Assembly (NCBI GenBank): GCA_035772735.1
Contig: JASDFA010000018.1
Span: forward strand, 64,262,001 to 64,326,000
Reading direction: 5' to 3'
From: Datura wrightii
Lineage: Eukaryota; Streptophyta; Magnoliopsida; Solanales; Solanaceae
Length of the DNA: 64,000 bases
Each line of letters begins with the position of its first letter. The stretch's first letter is position 1. Position numbers and translations under genes: made by a program. The notes below the pieces were generated by a model. It did no database searches and was not told where the DNA came from. It was given only the letters and a program-made list of their open reading frames with translations. Positions 47,591 through 60,325 of the stretch are shown piece by piece.

Positions 47591-48380
47591 ACTCCTCACG
47601 AGGAGAAAATTGTAAACGATCGTCATAAAATAAATGCCCAATTAAGAGTCGGGGTCAAATCCATAGGGACTAGCGATTGGACGACAAAAAAGTTATCTAT
47701 TGAATTTAGCTAAATTGCATTCATGTATTAAAAATGAAAAAATAAATGTTGGGGAAAAGTGAGATCACAATTTGAATTAAAATCAACTATCAATTAAAGC
47801 AAGACAACCAAATTGAATGAACAAATATGAGCAAGGGCCAGGGGGTTCTATAGATGGGTTTCGATTGGATTGGAATTAACTAGGAAATTGAATTATTACT
47901 CATAAGCATAATTAGCCACGGGTGAGGTGGCACCCGATGTTTTTCAACCACCTGAGTACCTTTTGCCTCAAGTTTTCTTAAACTCCAAGGTTCCAAACAA
48001 TTCATGCATTATGACTTGAGTTAGATTTGAGCTATTTTGAGCCTCAAATCTCTAATGGGTGGATGACTAAGGGTTTTGGATATCTCTAGCCAATCTCACA
48101 CAATCTAGACCCAATTACCCACTATTCAACCATTTATTAACCTATTTAGTTATCTATGGGATTTTTCAACTCTCCTTAATGAAGCACATCAATTAATAAA
48201 GTCTACTTGCTATCTCCCGGTACTGCACTATTCTTTTGTTCAAATCCGTCATGTTATCATCCATTGCCCATAAAATCAATGTAAACAAGACATTCAAAAG
48301 AAATTATTGATTAACTAACTCAAGTACACACAAAAGTCATCAAAATAATATGAGGGAGTCAATTTCCCCAACAATAAAGT
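47591..48380 (-). mobile_element. Tat/Athila-like LTR fragment (minus strand)
   Basis: The + strand starts with GGTCAAATCCATAGGGACTAGCG (about 47651-47673). This is the reversed late-LTR phrase seen as CACTAGTCCTTGTAGGATTC at 28720. Sequence typical of these LTRs runs on to about 48370. Neither end was located exactly and no ORF is supported. Confidence 0.45.
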
Positions 48381-50078
48381 ACATACACATACCTGACTTC
48401 ATACCACAAAAATTTCAAAAGATATCATACCTGGAGCGGATAGCTATGTATGGCATTCTACACCTGTTTCTCACTTCAAACCCGATTCATGTCAGTATTC
48501 CTATATCACACATGTATATCTAGTACAATTATGTAACTGCAGTCGTATGTATACTAACCATACTCGCATAATCTCTATCTCACAATCATACCATTGGTGA
48601 TATGTCAGGCACACGCCTCCGTCATACCACTGTACACACATGCCAGAGGGTTTTATGCTTACCCTTCCAGTCATGACCTGTAGGGGACTTTATAAATTCA
48701 TATACTGTACACCTAGCCGTATGAACCATTTTTCATAACTGTCTGTGTACTCACCCGTACCCCCAGCCGTATGGTCCTTTAGTCATACCTGTCTATGTAC
48801 TCACTCATACCGCTCGCCCGAATTCTCACCTGAAGCACGAGCCACTCATGTATCCAAACCTTATTCAAAATTTGAACACATTAACCTTTTCATCTGAGCT
48901 CCTTACCATTGGCCATAGGTCTCTAATTTACAATCATGTCAATGACTTCCCTTCTTTACTATCCATCATTTCAGTCACACATTCATTTGATGTTAACTCA
49001 CCCCTTAAGCTCGGGGTACACAATGTAGCACAACCCATAATAAATCTTCACACAACAACAATCACATAATCACCTCAATAAGTACAATCACATGCATGAT
49101 TTCAAAATCAACCTTGTGTCCAAACTGTAATAATTACAGTGAATTTAGAATGATAGTAAGACTTGTGACTTGGCCCGCTCACTATTTTAGGCTCTGCTAC
49201 AATGGCATTACGGTCGCTACAGCGGTCTCACTGCAGCGATATACTACACATTGCAACAGTACTTCTGGCAGTACTGCAACTAGTCTTTATTCCAGTTTTA
49301 TTCAATGCTCCACTTTCTTATACTCACCATAAACAAAACAACGTCACATCAAGCTCATTTCAACAATTAACTTGCCACAGTAACACCGTTAATGCTACCC
49401 AAAATCATTAAATCCATACAATACGATACCAACCTCGGTATATTCAAGTCATTAAATAGGAAATTACTATCATACATCATTCACTTCATCTCACGCTCAA
49501 ACATAGTTATATTATATTAAACATCCTGTTAATTGCATCTCCTACACAAAGTTTACGTGATTTACACGTCAACAATTTTGATTTAAAAGAAAGGAGAATT
49601 TCATATTTTTTATAGCCAGGAATATTTGACAACAACACTTGAAAGTTAATCTGCTCAATAATGACTGATTCAACACATATCTTAGAATGTGAGCCCAATT
49701 ATTAGTTGAAATATCTCCCCTATATTTTTACCTCATTATGGGCTTACATCACCCCCCTTTTAATCCGCTTGTTTTTAAATGTTCATCGATCCCAATTAAC
49801 AGGAAATAACATGGTAAAAGAAAACACAAATCTACCTTATCGAAGTATATCAATCGTATGCACATATATGTTTAGCTAACCAATGTCTAACACAAAAGCG
49901 AGTAAACCATAGCCTTTTGGGTGTCAAGCTATCATCCCGATTGTCCTTGACTACGGCTAAATCGTTCTCTTAATTTTTTTGCAAGAGTTCCTAGCTATGG
50001 AGGTCGAATCTCCACTTCTTGGATCCTCTTGTTTTTTCCAAAAAGTCTATTTTCTATTTTTAGACATTTTTAAGAAGT
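48381..50078 (-). mobile_element. 3' LTR and 3' internal end of an unassigned gypsy element (minus strand)
   Basis: GGGCTTACATCA ending at 49751 followed by CCCCCCTTTT (49752-49761) is a reversed polypurine tract next to an LTR start TGATGTAAGCCC. The LTR would extend left to about 48380; its other end was not found. Internal sequence 49762-50078 has no recognisable domain and is cut by the G1 LTR piece at 50079. Confidence 0.45.
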
Positions 50079-50714
50079 CCCAGATCATAACATGGGACAA
50101 GGAATCCCGAGAGGCCCCAAATCCACCCATGGCATAAGCATACATCTAAATCAATCAAGAATCTGAATAATTGACAATACAATCATAGCAGAAGTCTAAC
50201 TTGAATATAACATCAGAATATGAAATTCGAAGCTAAATATATACATATGTTTGAAAAGCCTCTAAACGTGAAGAGTTAATGGGACAAGACCCCAACTAAC
50301 TCAAGAAAGCTGAAACTGAAATACATAAAAGAAAAACTAGATAATTTAGTCCTCGGTTGACGAGGACTCACCAATAATGTAAACGCTAACTCTGATAGGC
50401 TGACTAAGAGCGAGGCTGAAGCTGAGAGCCGAGTCCCGTATCATAAAATGATACAGCATAAAGTATGTGGTCAGTACATGGAATTTATTGAGTATGCAAG
50501 GTGAGTAAAACCGCTTAAGCAAATAATTTATTTAAAACATGCATATTATAAAAATATGATCAAAACAAGAATCTGAGAGTAGGGCTTTGCATACCATTTT
50601 CTAAATTATGATCCAAACATATTCGAACTTTACATCACAATCAAATGACCCAAAGTTTAAATTTAATAATCATAGAAAGACCGAAATTGGGTCAAACCTA
50701 TTTTAGAACATATG

Positions 50715-50775
<61 letters not shown>

Positions 50776-52431
50776 ATGGTAAACATGCATAATCGAAATC
50801 ATGAGGAACAATGGGTGGCTCATCTTTTAGCCAACATACCACAATAGAGCTTATGTGGTCTCAACTATTATACTCAAGTGGGTAGAGCCGTCCAAAATCT
50901 TGTCAGGGCTAGAGAGATACCATGATAACGATATCAAGCTCGAGGCCCAATCAGGGAAGGGGATAGCTCACAAGGGAGATCCCAAAGTAGAATATATATA
51001 AGTAATAACCTACGTTGGTGTGTAGTTCTGAGGCATAGGATGATCGACCCTTAGCTCACTCGGTGCTAAACACTACTCCCAAAAACATGCATATGCTCTA
51101 CATCATTTTATAACGAAGCTCAACATCGTCTTTTGACGAAGCTCAATAATCAAATTCATCTAAAATATGAAATCGTGCAGATGAGAAGCTTTAGTTAAAA
51201 ACATATAATTGGGAATCTTCGCTCCAAAATAATATGGTAAGCTTAATTCGGGAAAAACATCATTCATACTTAACATATGGGCATTTTTCAAATCTTTATC
51301 ATGTTTGATAATACTCAATTCAAATCAAAAATATCATTATAAACATGCGTAACTCGAAATCATGCTTTTCATTGCAATATCTCATCATCATCATACATTC
51401 ATCATAAATCTCATCTTTCAAGAACTTTTCATCAATGGGATTTTTAATTTATAAAACTAGAAACATTATTTTCTGATTGAAACAATATGAAACTTGCCCA
51501 TGCTTCAAAAATTTATAGAAGAAACATATTTAATTCATACCCATGTAGAGAATTTAGGAAAATCATGCATTGGATTAAAACCCCATAGATTAGACATAGG
51601 AATTTCACACTTTAGAGAGGGATTGCGCATGAATGTGAAAGAAATCACCCATTCAAAACCCTACATACCTGTTGGTAGCTGATACAAACACTTCTTTGAA
51701 TTTCCAATAGAGAATTGAAGGAAATTGAGGAACAATAGCTTGATCACCCTCTCAAACTTGTCTACCTTGCATGAATGAATAATGTCTAAAATGAACTTAA
51801 CCCCTTTAAAAGTCACTGTTCATAACCCAAAATGTCATATTTTAGGCCTTAGGAACTTAGGAATTACGGAAAAGCTCTCACTATTTTCTCAGAAAATAAC
51901 TGCCAGGTGGCCGTTACGGGTGACCTGACGACTATTCGCTAGGGGAAATGACTCGTGATGTCGTTCGTGAAGTGCACTGCTTCACCTGATCTTCTAGGCT
52001 CATCACGGGCAATCTAATGACTCGTTATTGGTGACTATGAGTCGTGGTCACCACCCATGAGGTACACTGCCTTGGCTTCGACAAAATCTTCTCTTGCTTA
52101 ATCACGACTCACCCCACGAATCGAGGGGACTGACCACGACTCATGGGGACCTCCCGTGATGTTCACTGCCCCCATTTTCTTTTCTTTTCTTAATTCCCCT
52201 CCTCATGACTGACCCAACGACTCGTGGATCCTAGCGATGAGCCATGGTCATGCCCATAGGGTCTCCTCCTCTCAAGCCTCCAATTTCTTTCCCTGGCCTT
52301 CCCCACAAGTTACCTCATGACTCGTGGGTTGGTCTCATGAGTCTCCTCACGACTCATTCTGAGTCTGCTGTAGGATTTTCATTTTTTCTCCATTTCAACC
52401 CTCGGGTTTGATCTTTGGGCTTCCTGGGATA
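50079..52431 (-). mobile_element. Nearly complete G1-family LTR, copy C (minus strand)
   Basis: It is co-linear in reverse with the LTR at 2226-5885, sharing the reversed CATGGGTGGATTTGG end box (50124-50140) and the CTCGGTGCTAAACAC box (51058-51072). About 20 bases at the LTR end and 10 at its start (52431) are missing. A long TA microsatellite lies inside. The ACGACTCGTGG swarm is at 51930-52370. Confidence 0.7.
50712..50773. repeat. (TA)n microsatellite
   Basis: An uninterrupted TA run of about 60 bases lies within the G1 LTR copy C. It is absent at this position in the other G1 LTRs. Confidence 0.9.
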
Positions 52432-53876
52432 AATCTATATTGGCGTGTAGTTTTGAGACCATGGAGTTTAACTGAACGCCGGACCTACTCGGTGCTAGAC
52501 ACTGCTCCCAAAAACAATCATATGAGGGCTCATATAATAATCGTGAAATCATAAATATAGTTCATGGCTAGTTAAATCATAACATACTTGATCATACTTG
52601 AAATACATCATTAGCCATGAAATAAGGGACTGCGAGTCGGCCAAAATTATAAACTCATAAATCATGAAGAACATACATGTTTGATAAACTCACCATACTT
52701 GAAATTCATAAATTCATGAAGAGTACTTGTAGGAAATCATATTAGGGCTTAGGAGAACCACAATCATATTATAAACTTGACTTTTCATTGGACTTGCATA
52801 ATTGCGCATAATTCTCTAAAATTTGAAATCATAAATTTAATAATCAAAATAGGTACAAAATCTTCCCATAGATCTTAAAACATGCTTAGAAACATGAAGC
52901 GAATTGACCCATAAATAAATCAGAGGGAATTTCATGAAATTGGGATAAAACCCCATAGGATCATACACTTGAATCAACACTTGAATTCATGAACATGAGG
53001 ATAAATTTGGGAATGAGAGTGAAAGAAAACTCTCACTCATGGCGCTACATACCTGGATAAATTGATCTTTAACTTGTCTTTAAAAGTCCAAGAGATTTGG
53101 AGGAGAATTGGAGGATTTCTAAGCTTGATCTTCAATGGAACCCTCTAAACTTGCATGCATGGGAGTTGAATTAATTAGGATAGGTTAAACTACGCTAATA
53201 CATTCCTTTTAGGCTTAAAATGACGTAGTTTAGGACCTAGGAGCTTAGGATTTACGAAAATACCCTTAATGAAAATTTTGGAAAATCAAAACTGCCAGTC
53301 GTCACGACTCTCACCACAAGTCATACCATGAAGTGACGACTCGTGGTCACCTCTAGTTTCCCCCACTGGTCATAATACTGGTTCTTGAAGATCACATCAT
53401 GGATGCCTACTACGAGTCTTTACATGTCATCACGAGTCATAACACCTGTCGGGGTCACCGAGCTTCAATTCTTACCTTCTCTAGATTTTTCCACGGGTTA
53501 CATACCATGACTCGTGCTTTCCTACCACGGGTCATAACACCACTCGTGACAACCTGTCCATACACAGAACCTTCAGACCGTTACCCACATAATGATTCGT
53601 TGTTTCCCAGAACGAGTCATACCATAACCCCTCCTTTCTAACCTGACATTCCCTGTGCCTCACTACAACTCTTGACCACAAGTCGTACCCACACACCACG
53701 ACTCCTGGTGTGACTCATGGTCTAAGTACCCAACTTCAGCATCTCGTTACGGATCCTCCCATGATTCGTTACTTCTCACCACGAATCATATCACGAGTCA
53801 TTCTGAGGTAAAAATACAGATTTTTTTGCTAAATTCAGTTCCATTACTCTCATCTAGTCTTAGAGACGTTCCGAGT
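52432..53876 (-). mobile_element. G1 LTR, copy D, truncated (3' LTR of a deletion derivative)
   Basis: The right end CGAGTATTACA at 53876 is the reversed LTR start TGTAATACTCG. It reads leftward through the ACGAGTC swarm (53280-53820) to the GTGCTAGACACTGCTCCC box (about 52493) and stops at 52432, fused to copy C. The later half of the LTR is missing. Confidence 0.65.
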
Positions 53877-54150
53877 ATTACATGCCATCTTCATGGACAT
53901 TTCCATTTCCTTCCACCTACCATTTACTCGACGTGGAGGCATGATTCTACAAATGCATATAACACGAGTTAGAAGGATAGAGAGTTAGTTCATCACATGA
54001 CATAGATTATGAAAGAAGGGAAATTTCCTAAATCGTCTTGTAGCCTCTCCCCCATAAGTGTGGTGCACTTCATACTCATGGAAAATACTCTACTTAATGC
54101 AGCTTTCAGACACCCTAGGACACTCTGAACCTTTGCTCTGATATCAAGTT
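53877..54150 (-). pseudogene. Internal stub of the G1 deletion derivative: leader and first 20 gag codons
   Basis: Only 274 bp separate LTR copies A and D. Read on the minus strand there is a primer site, a leader, then an ATG giving MPPRRVNGRWKEMEM. The reading is homologous to MHPRRLNGRR at 6085 and runs straight into the LTR start. Everything from gag codon 20 to the polypurine tract is gone, so the unit encodes nothing but keeps LTR, primer site and leader. Such units can be moved only by proteins from a full-length relative. Confidence 0.7.
54135..54146 (-). other. Primer-binding site of the G1 deletion derivative
   Basis: GCTCTGATATCA is the reverse complement of TGATATCAGAGC, one base off the tRNA-iMet site. 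It lies four bases from the LTR end at 54151. Confidence 0.8.
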
Positions 54151-56356
54151 TGTCATGACCTAAACATAGGTCCGAATCGAGACACGAAACCTAAAATCAT
54201 GAATGGCTCCAAGTCAACCCATGCCATGAATATGATAACTGAAGACCAATATTAAGAAAAAATAGTAACTGAATTCTAAAATTGCGAAATTCTGAATAAC
54301 AAAACATCTAGCCAATGGTAATATCATAACACTGAGTCTGAAGTTGAATATATATCTCTAAGTCCGACAAACTGACATAATGATACTGAAGGATAGATGT
54401 CCTCGGAGGATGAGGACTCACCTAAGACAGGGTCTGAACTGGAACAAGAGCAAGGCTAACGTCGTTACTGAGTTTGACCGCTAGGACCTATATCATGAAG
54501 CAATACATCATAGAGTATGCAGTCAATACTTGGAATGTTTTGAGTATGCAAGGTAAGCAAAATAGGCTAAGTAAGTATAAACTGAAATCAAGTATATTAA
54601 CATAAGTCATAACATTATAAGAGTAGGGACTACATGCTGATATCTGAAAATATAAATAGTCATAAATTGGATCTCATAACTGCATCGAATGACCCAAAGC
54701 TGAAACTGAAATTCATAAGTAAAATTGATAACCTGATCATTGGGACAAACCTACTGAAAACATAACATCATAACTGATAAAAATGCATAATTGAGATCAT
54801 GAGGAACAATGGGAGACTTGCCATATAACCTATACTATCACGATAAAGCTTACGTGAACCCAACTATTACACTCAAGTGGGCAAAGCCGTCCAAAGCCTT
54901 GCCAAGGCTAAGGGCACTACCATGATATCAATATCAAGCTGAAGGCCCTTTCGGGGAAGGTGAAGCTCACAAGGGAGGTCCCAAAGTAAATGTGAAATCC
55001 TACGTTGGCCGTAGTCTTGAGACACGGGTTCTCATGAACCCCTGGCTTACTCGGTGCTAGACACTGCTCCCAAAATCATGCAAAGTGCTCACCATCATTT
55101 TTCAACGAAGCTGAAACCATACCATAAGCTGAAAGTGGGAGTATAAACTCCAAAACCATATGGTAAGCTGATTTATAGAAATAAACTAAATAAAAAAACA
55201 TGCTTAATTTGAGTAGGATTACCCAAAATCTAAATATCATGCATACTTGGAATAGACTTTGCTAGTCAAAATCATGGATTCATATATGGGTAATTTGTAA
55301 ACATACATACATGCTTGATACTTCATCATACTTGAAATCATCAATCATAAACTAAACTTTTTCATGAACTTGCATAATTAGGCGAAATCTTCTAAAACCT
55401 AAAATCATGAATTTATAATCAAAACATGTATAGAATTTGCCCACTGCTCATCAAACATACTTTAAAACATAGAGGGAATCGTCCCATAAACAATTTGTAA
55501 GAACTCTATGAAATTAGATTGAAATCCCTTTTGATATTAATTGAATTGATGCTTGATTCATGAAATTTAGGAGAATTATGAGCATAAGAGTGAAAGGAAC
55601 CCTTGTTTATGGCCTCACATACCTGTGTAAACTGATTCTGAACTTTTCTTTGAAAGCCCAAGAGATTTGGAGAAAAACTTGAAGGGTTCTAGACTTGATC
55701 TTCAATGGAGAGGTCTAGGATTGAATGCATAGGAGGGGAAGGGTTTAGAATAGGTTTAACCCACTTAAAACTCTCCTAAAAGATCTTAAAACGACATAGT
55801 TTAGGGAGTAGGAGTTTAGGAATTATGGAAATGCCCTTACTTAAATCATAGAGAATTTTACTCTGCCAGATGTCACGACTCATTGCACGAGTCGTACCTC
55901 AATACCATGTCTTATGGTTACCATCCGTAGTCACACTGTTTTTTCTCTGACTTTTTGAAGTTTTCCACGAGTCAGACCACGACTCATACCACCAACTTAC
56001 GAGTCATTAGATCTACCCGTGATCACTATTTCCAATATCCTCATTTCCTTCTCATGGGTGGAGGCCATGACTCATTGTTTCCTACAATGGGTCGTACAAT
56101 GATTCATACCTTCCAACTAGGGTAACTCAATCCTCAAACCACAGTTCGTCCTACTACTCGTAACATGATTCCACGAGTCGTACCTTGACTCGTTGTCACT
56201 GAACTTCACCTTTAGATTCTAACCACGACACTTCCTACAAGTCGTACCTTCTTATAACAACTCATAGTACGAGTCGTCCTGTGAAAAATTTTCCTCTTTT
56301 CTGCTTAACACATTTCAAATCTCAGGTCTAGCCTTAGGAACCTTCGGGGTATTAAA
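54151..56356 (-). mobile_element. G1 LTR, copy A (5' LTR of the deletion derivative)
   Basis: It runs TGTCATGACC..GGTATTAAA on the + strand, 2206 bp, the most complete G1 LTR in the window. It contains the CTCGGTGCTAGACACTGCTCC box (about 55050) and ACGAGTCGT-like words at 55870-56280. Confidence 0.75.
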
Positions 56357-57066
56357 AGTTGAATGAATTAGAATAGGTTAAACTCCCTTAGTTCACTTCC
56401 TTCATGGCTTAAAATGACATAGTTTAGGACTTAAGAGCTTAGAAATTACGAAAACACGCTTACTAATTCACAAAAAATAACTCACTACCAGAAGTAACGA
56501 CTCACACCATGATTCATACCTCAATACCGCGACTCGTGGTTACCACTCATTATCAACGCTGTTTCTCCCTGAGTTCTTAAGTTTCCCATGGATTAGACCA
56601 TGGCTCGTACCATCAAATGACGAGTCGTTGGACTCATCCATTACCACTTCTACCAAATCCTCTGCCCTTTTCTTACGAGTACAAGCCACGACTCATTGTT
56701 CCCCACAATGAGTCGTACCATGACTCATACCTTCCAACCGTGACACTCCTGAACCTACCAATGACTCCCTACCATGATTCATTATTTTCCACAACGAGTC
56801 GTACCAAAAGTCATACCTTCCTGGCCTAACACACAAGTAGCTTCCCATGAACACTAATAATGACTTGTTACATGATCCCATGAGTCATACCTTGACTCAT
56901 TGTTACTGGGCTTCCTTTAGCAGATACTAACCACGACTCATCCATACTACTCGTTACTCCTTCCAACGACTCGTACCACGAATCGTCCTGAGACATTTTT
57001 CTAACTTTTTCTACTGATCACGGTTTAAATACCGAGGCTAGACTTTGGAGCTTTTGGGGTATTACA
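56357..57066 (-). mobile_element. G1 LTR, copy B, first third only
   Basis: It ends GGGGTATTACA at 57066 (reversed LTR start) and is co-linear with about 55735-56356 of copy A, including a dense ACGAGTCGT swarm (56490-57000). It is truncated on the left at the end of copy A. Confidence 0.65.
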
Positions 57067-57172
57067 AAACCTAAGAGAAAGGGCATAAAACCTTTTTAAA
57101 TGAATTGAAAACCAAGAAAAAACTCATGCTTAAAAGACTAATGAGTTGGTAAATTACCAACGCATCAATCGT
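57067..57172 (-). mobile_element. Athila-like LTR start fragment (minus strand)
   Basis: This is the reverse complement of the first 100 bases of the LTR at 26322, including the palindrome AATGAGTTGGTAAATTACCAAC at 57144-57165 with one change. The rest of the LTR is absent. Confidence 0.6.
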
Positions 57173-57633
57173 CTATCTAATAAACGATCTGCAACATTAG
57201 CTGTTTAAGTCTAGCCAGAGATTCCAAAAACCAAGTTGAAAGAGTCCCTAAATGACGGTGTGAAGGATGGGATGTCTTTCTATTAGACAGTCTGTCAATT
57301 GAAGAACAGACTCTGATAAGGCAGAATGGAATTTTAAATTATGACACAAAGGACGAACCGTATTTTCAAAAGACGGTCCATTGATCAATGGACAACAAGC
57401 TATGGATAGTAACCAACTTGTAAAGTACAGAAAAAAAGGATGGTCCATCCCTGCACACCTAGCAGCTCTAAGTTTGAATCATTTGGGCTTTTTGGGACAT
57501 AGTATGAATAGAATTTTCTTGTAATTTTTCTAGAGCTTTTCATTCATATATTTAGTAGAGAGTAGAAATAGCTAGTTAGCTTTAGATTTCATTATAGATT
57601 TTAGATTTTAGCTTGTAATCTGAAGATCTAAGT
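57173..57633 (+). mobile_element. Athila/Tat-like LTR fragment
   Basis: It carries GACGGTCCATTGATCAATGGAC-like words (about 57374-57393) related to those at 1110-1140, then a leader-like AT-rich tail with AGATTTTAG repeats (57580-57612). No ORF or clear ends. Confidence 0.35.
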
Positions 57634-58035
57634 TGTTGGGTAACAACATCCTGCCTATGGCAAGGCCCACGAGGAGGCTGGGGGGCCTAGGTCGGAGTCA
57701 TGACACTTGCTTGATGGGCTTAGTTAAGAAAAAGGGTTGCACCCTTGCTATCAGATATTTCTTTTGGCATGATGGTAAGCACTTGTTCCTAACAAGTGGT
57801 ATCAGAGCCAAGGTCATGGGTTTCACTCCCAAGAGTAACATGTTGCATGAGGTAGGTGGTGGGAGGGGGATTATTGGATAACGCCAACATCCTGCCTATG
57901 GCAAGGCCCACGAGGGGCTTAGGGGCCTGAGTCGGAGTCATGATCGAACATGATGCTTGCTTGGTGGGCTTAGTTAAGAAATAAAGTTGCATCATCTATA
58001 GGTTTTGGTATGATGGTAAGTGCTTGATCCTAACA
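57634..58035 (+). mobile_element. TRIM-like miniature LTR retrotransposon, 402 bp
   Basis: Two direct terminal repeats, 57634-57794 (161 bp, TGTTGGGTAAC..CCTAACA) and 57872-58035 (164 bp), flank only 77 bp. These 77 bp hold a primer site TGGTATCAGAGCC (57797-57809) and a purine-rich tract GGGAGGGGGA (57861-57870). There is no coding capacity. A target duplication was not clear. ORFs through it are spurious. Confidence 0.85.
57797..57809 (+). other. Primer-binding site of the TRIM-like element
   Basis: TGGTATCAGAGCC is a perfect tRNA-iMet complement, two bases after the LTR end. Confidence 0.85.
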
Positions 58036-58319
58036 GTCTTAAACAAAAGATATATTCTTTAAGTAAATGATTATATTGTACTTATATCTTCAACATGAAT
58101 TTTAACACTTACATAGTCTTTTAGTCAATCGAAAAACCTCGTATATATGACATCATTTACTCCACTGGATTATGAAGTAACTATCCAATACATTGATATT
58201 TTTTGTTAATTTAGCTTAGTATTTAAATAACGTAATTTAATAACATAATTTAACCCTTACTTATGATATGGTTGTATCTCAGGGCAATTGAGCTAAAGAT
58301 GTATCACAATTGATTGCAT

Positions 58320-59510
58320 CTCCATACTACTCAAAACTCGTGTGGTTCATTTTTAGAACCTTGACCTGGTTGATAAAAATTGAAATTGCTGGGTGGTTAA
58401 GATCAATATCACCGTCATCATTGTGAGTTGTCATATTTATCATACTTGACACTTGATCCTCGAAGTAGCACGAACAAATTAGCAGTTTTTCCTTACAAGA
58501 TAAGCTTGACAAATAGTTCCTTCAATCTTATACATCGGTTTAGCAGTTCTTTTACACTTGCCAATAGTTTTGTATAAGTTGATGTTAGTTAGCAATAAGT
58601 TAAGAAAAATAAATTAATTCATTCATGGTATACTAAGTCAATATCAGTACCTCTCGAATGGATACATCCATCTGTATTAAATTAACCTCCAAGGTGTGCC
58701 TCGTGTATAAGGTGAATCGGTAAATGTTCCATCACATCAAAACAGTCATATGGGAATATCTTTTCCAGCTTAGAGGTAATCATAGGAATATTCTGATCCA
58801 TATTTTTTAAGTTACCCATCCCACAGTGTTACAATATAAATCTTTGAAGAACAAACTTACTTCTGTGATTGGTTTCCATATCATGTTAGGTAGGTTGTAA
58901 AATACAATACGAAACAAAGTTTTCTTGAAAACATGACAATCACTATTTTTCATACCACACAACTTTCCTTCATTCATATCTACCCGCTTCTCAAAATTTG
59001 AAGCATAGCCCTCAGGCATCCTCAAATTTGTAACCCACTCACAAATCTCTCATTTCTCATCTAGTGTGAACGAAAAGCTTGTCTTGGGCTTTAACAGTTT
59101 ATTATTATGTTACTCATGTAGCTATAGTTCCTCTCTTGCAATATTTCTTTAATTACACTCTGTCTTTTGGATTATCTTTTGTCTTACCCTTAACATCCAT
59201 CACTATGTTGAATAAATTATCAAAATAATTTTTTTTATTTGCATCACATCAAGATTATGTCGTAAAAGATTATCCTTTCAATATGAAAACTCCTAAAATA
59301 TGTGTTGTTTTATCCAATTATGTCTAATACTATATCCAAAAATTTTAGAAGGTTTGGCTTTTGTAACCATAGGAAAGTAACATACTCTCTCCCAAATGTC
59401 ATTTTCTAACAATGATAGAGGTGGTGGATCATTTCAATGTTATTCTTTCGGAATGCATGTTTCATTTTCTAAACTCATAATCCATTGGCAAGAACTTACG
59501 GTGACAATCA
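58320..59510 (-). pseudogene. CACTA (En/Spm) TNP2-like transposase remnant with DUF4218 region
   Basis: Read on the minus strand. RHNLDVMQIKK (about 59270-59230) is the conserved end of the TNP2 transposase core (VRHNLDVMHIEKN). MDVKGKTKDNPKDR follows (about 59200). Then the DUF4218 region: MRMPEGYASNFEKRVDMNEG, NSDCHVFKKTL, EVSLFFKDLYCNTV (59025-58807), LEKIFPYDCFDVMEHLPIHL (about 58775), IEGTICQAYL (about 58530) and CYFEDQVSS..NDDGDID (58470-58390). Between these are stops and shifts. The transposase would cut and paste CACTA elements; this one is dead, and its catalytic upstream part lies to the right, where sequence is lost or interrupted by the G3 LTR. Confidence 0.8.
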
Positions 59511-60047
59511 AACCATAAATTTTTAGGACCATATTATAAAGTGAATGTTTTACTATTTTTTATACGACTAGTCTCTTGACACGTGCGTTACACATGTGTG
59601 CTGAGTTATGTAGTATGTTTGTAAAATAATATAAATTTTATTAAGTTAAATTTTTTAATATATAATTATACATGAAAGATAAAAGTATAAATTTTTATGA
59701 AGAATCAATTTCGTGGGTGATTTATTTGTCAAGGTTAAATTGATTATATATTGTTTGAACTTATAAAGTTGAATAATCAAACATATAAAAAAAGGAGAAA
59801 AGCTCAAATATGTCATTGAACTTTCAAAAATGGCTCAGGTATGCCATCCGTTAATAGTTGGGCTTATTTATGCCATCATTGTGACACGTTTGGTCCATTC
59901 ATAACCATAGGCAAGTATCATACTCTCTTCCAAATGTCATTTCCTAAAAATGATAGAGATGGTGGATCATTTCAATGTTATTCTTTCGGAATGTATGTTT
60001 CATTTTTCTAAACTTTTAATCCATTGGCAGGAACTAACGGTGAAAAT
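59369..60047. repeat. Duplicated CACTA-flank segment (two copies about 540 bp apart)
   Basis: The sequence at 59369-59500 (AACCATAGGAAAGT.., GGTGGATCATTTCAATGTTA) recurs at 59912-60047 and continues after the LTR at 62155-62270, matching 59506-59618. The second copy is the one hit by the G3 solo LTR. Between them (59619-59911) lies AT-rich sequence with no gene. Confidence 0.8.
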
Positions 60048-60284
60048 TGTTACACCCAGTAAAAGTTAACGATTAGTAAGCGTACGCATGCATTTGAGGT
60101 TAATAAATAGAGTACGAAGCATGTAGAAAATCCTCGAAAGTCGGGTCAAGCGAGGCTAGGCCGCAAGGGCCAGCACTCTGGTGCCCTGGGCAGCACGGCG
60201 CGCCGACCCCTTGGCGTGTTGAGGGGAGCGACGCACAAGGAGGTTGGCGCGATAGGCAATGCGGCGTGCCTCCATGCCACCACC

Positions 60285-60325
<41 letters not shown>

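Noticed and set aside
53399..53641. 80-codon + strand ORF with His/Thr-rich product (also 56617-56829)
   Set aside because: These are readings through the palindromic ACGAGTC word swarm of G1 LTRs on the antisense side, not genes.
57633..57995. ORFs of 82 and 68 codons on both strands
   Set aside because: They cross LTR, primer site and polypurine tract of the TRIM-like element, so they cannot be genes.
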